Of a stretch of 21,424 nt of DNA, positions 21,239 through 21,424 are shown in pieces. The stretch's first letter is position 1. Every line of letters begins with the position of its first letter. Position numbers and translations under genes: made by a program. Origin of the DNA: Desulfovibrio oxyclinae DSM 11498. Lineage in GTDB: Bacteria > Desulfobacterota > Desulfovibrionia > Desulfovibrionales > Desulfovibrionaceae. The stretch is from the NCBI RefSeq assembly GCF_000375485.1, contig NZ_AQXE01000019.1:192-21615 (forward strand). Reading direction: 5' to 3'. Under the pieces are notes generated by a model. The model saw only the letters and a list, made by a program, of their open reading frames with translations, had not been told where the DNA came from and did no database searches.

Positions 21239-21424
21239 ATGGGAAAGAATTCGAAGGCCGGTTCCGGCTCTCCGGCGGAGGGAGGCCGTAGGCCGAACGG
21301 AGCCGGAGAGCCGGAACCGGCGCGCAAGAAGAAACGTTTCTGGGCCCAGCACAAGGTCGAAGCCGTGCTTCGCCTGCTTCGGGGAGAAGACCTTGAGCTT
21401 CTCAGCCGAGAGTTGGGAGTGCCT
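21239..21424 (+). CDS. Transposase OrfA-like helix-turn-helix protein, N-terminal part
   Basis: 62 codons, open to the window edge. A Gly/Pro/Glu-rich start (GSGSPAEGGRRPNGAGEPEP) is followed by a basic stretch ARKKKRFWAQHKVEAVLRLL and RGEDLELLSRELGVP, the first helices of the HTH domain seen in OrfA proteins of IS3-type elements. The ribosome site AGGAGGTGACC is very strong. A 20-bp inverted repeat spans codons 7-28. Confidence 0.7.
   Translation, partial: MGKNSKAGSGSPAEGGRRPNGAGEPEPARKKKRFWAQHKVEAVLRLLRGEDLELLSRELGVP
21257..21321 (+). repeat. 20-bp perfect inverted repeat inside the start of the second transposase ORF
   Basis: Arms 21257-21276 and 21302-21321 are exact reverse complements, with a 25-base spacer. 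In RNA they would form a very stable GC-rich hairpin starting 18 bases after the start codon. It encodes the low-complexity N-terminus, which suggests the sequence is kept for its structure and not for the protein. Confidence 0.85.

Larger units (their letters stand above)
21184..21424 (+). mobile_element. Left end of a second insertion sequence (probably IS3 family), runs off the window
   Basis: The reading frame of the secreted protein collapses at about 21180, and a transposase-type ORF with its own AGGAGGTGACC site starts at 21239. The left end is probably near GGGTTTTCTTGGACACC (about 21185), but without the right end the inverted repeat cannot be fixed. It is unrelated to the IS256-family element at 329-1681. 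Confidence 0.6.

Noticed and set aside
19750..21354. 534-residue minus-strand ORF across the rhodanese gene, terminator and IS
   Set aside because: It spans an operon terminator and an IS boundary, which a real gene would not, and is Val/Gly/His-rich noise.
1..21424. CRISPR array, rRNA, tRNA or replication origin
   Set aside because: No regularly spaced repeats, no rRNA- or tRNA-like segments and no DnaA-box cluster were seen by eye.

Overview
The window looks like a chromosomal segment of a Gram-negative, anaerobically respiring bacterium. A Desulfovibrio-type sulfate reducer (Desulfovibrionaceae) is the best guess. Grounds: several NtrC-class sigma54 activators with clear -24/-12 promoters, Flp/Tad pilus parts, an HD-GYP protein, and a Tat-exported molybdopterin oxidoreductase operon with a periplasmic c-type cytochrome, a cytochrome b and a multi-rhodanese lipoprotein. 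The taxon is inferred from gene content; there is no rRNA gene to confirm it.

Region 1 (1-6060) is visibly less GC-rich than the rest and reads as an accessory block. It opens with the 5' part of a response-regulator gene cut off by a complete IS256-family element (329-1681) that has no target duplication. A full Zra-type envelope/metal-stress module follows: a small SHOCT-domain membrane protein and a ZraP-like periplasmic Met-rich chaperone on the minus strand, the latter behind a good sigma54 promoter, and divergently a ZraS-like kinase and a ZraR-like sigma54 activator. The truncated regulator at 1-328 is a close but diverged paralogue of this ZraR. The right edge of the block coincides with a third Flp pilin gene that stops abruptly after 18 codons, so the block may have landed in a pilin array.

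Region 2 (6074-10656) is a pilus locus: two intact Flp pilins and one remnant, an NtrC-class response regulator, then divergently tadE-like, tadG-like (VWA domain) and tadE-like minor pilins. Almost identical sigma54 promoters sit before the flp genes and before tadE. A family of TCCA-N7-TGGA palindromes flanks the regulator and is the likely set of activator sites.

Region 3 (10705-11823) is a two-gene minus-strand cassette: an intact phage major capsid protein and an 82-residue protein of the kind often found next to such capsid genes. There are no other phage genes in the window. It is the most unexpected content here: prophage relic, scattered gene-transfer-agent locus, or a domesticated capsid.

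Region 4 (12080-15504) holds a HAD phosphatase, an HD-GYP protein with a coiled coil, and an orphan FtsX/MacB-type permease.

Region 5 (15640-20976) is a sulfur-respiration operon: a promoter overlapped by a CsoR/CstR-like palindrome, monohaem cytochrome c, PsrA/PhsA-like Mo enzyme, 4x[4Fe-4S] subunit, cytochrome b membrane subunit, and a lipoprotein with three rhodanese domains, closed by a strong terminator. It probably reduces thiosulfate or polysulfide, with the rhodanese protein carrying sulfane sulfur.

Region 6 (21032-end) is a secreted protein gene broken by the left end of a second insertion sequence, whose first ORF carries a 20-bp inverted repeat just after its start codon.
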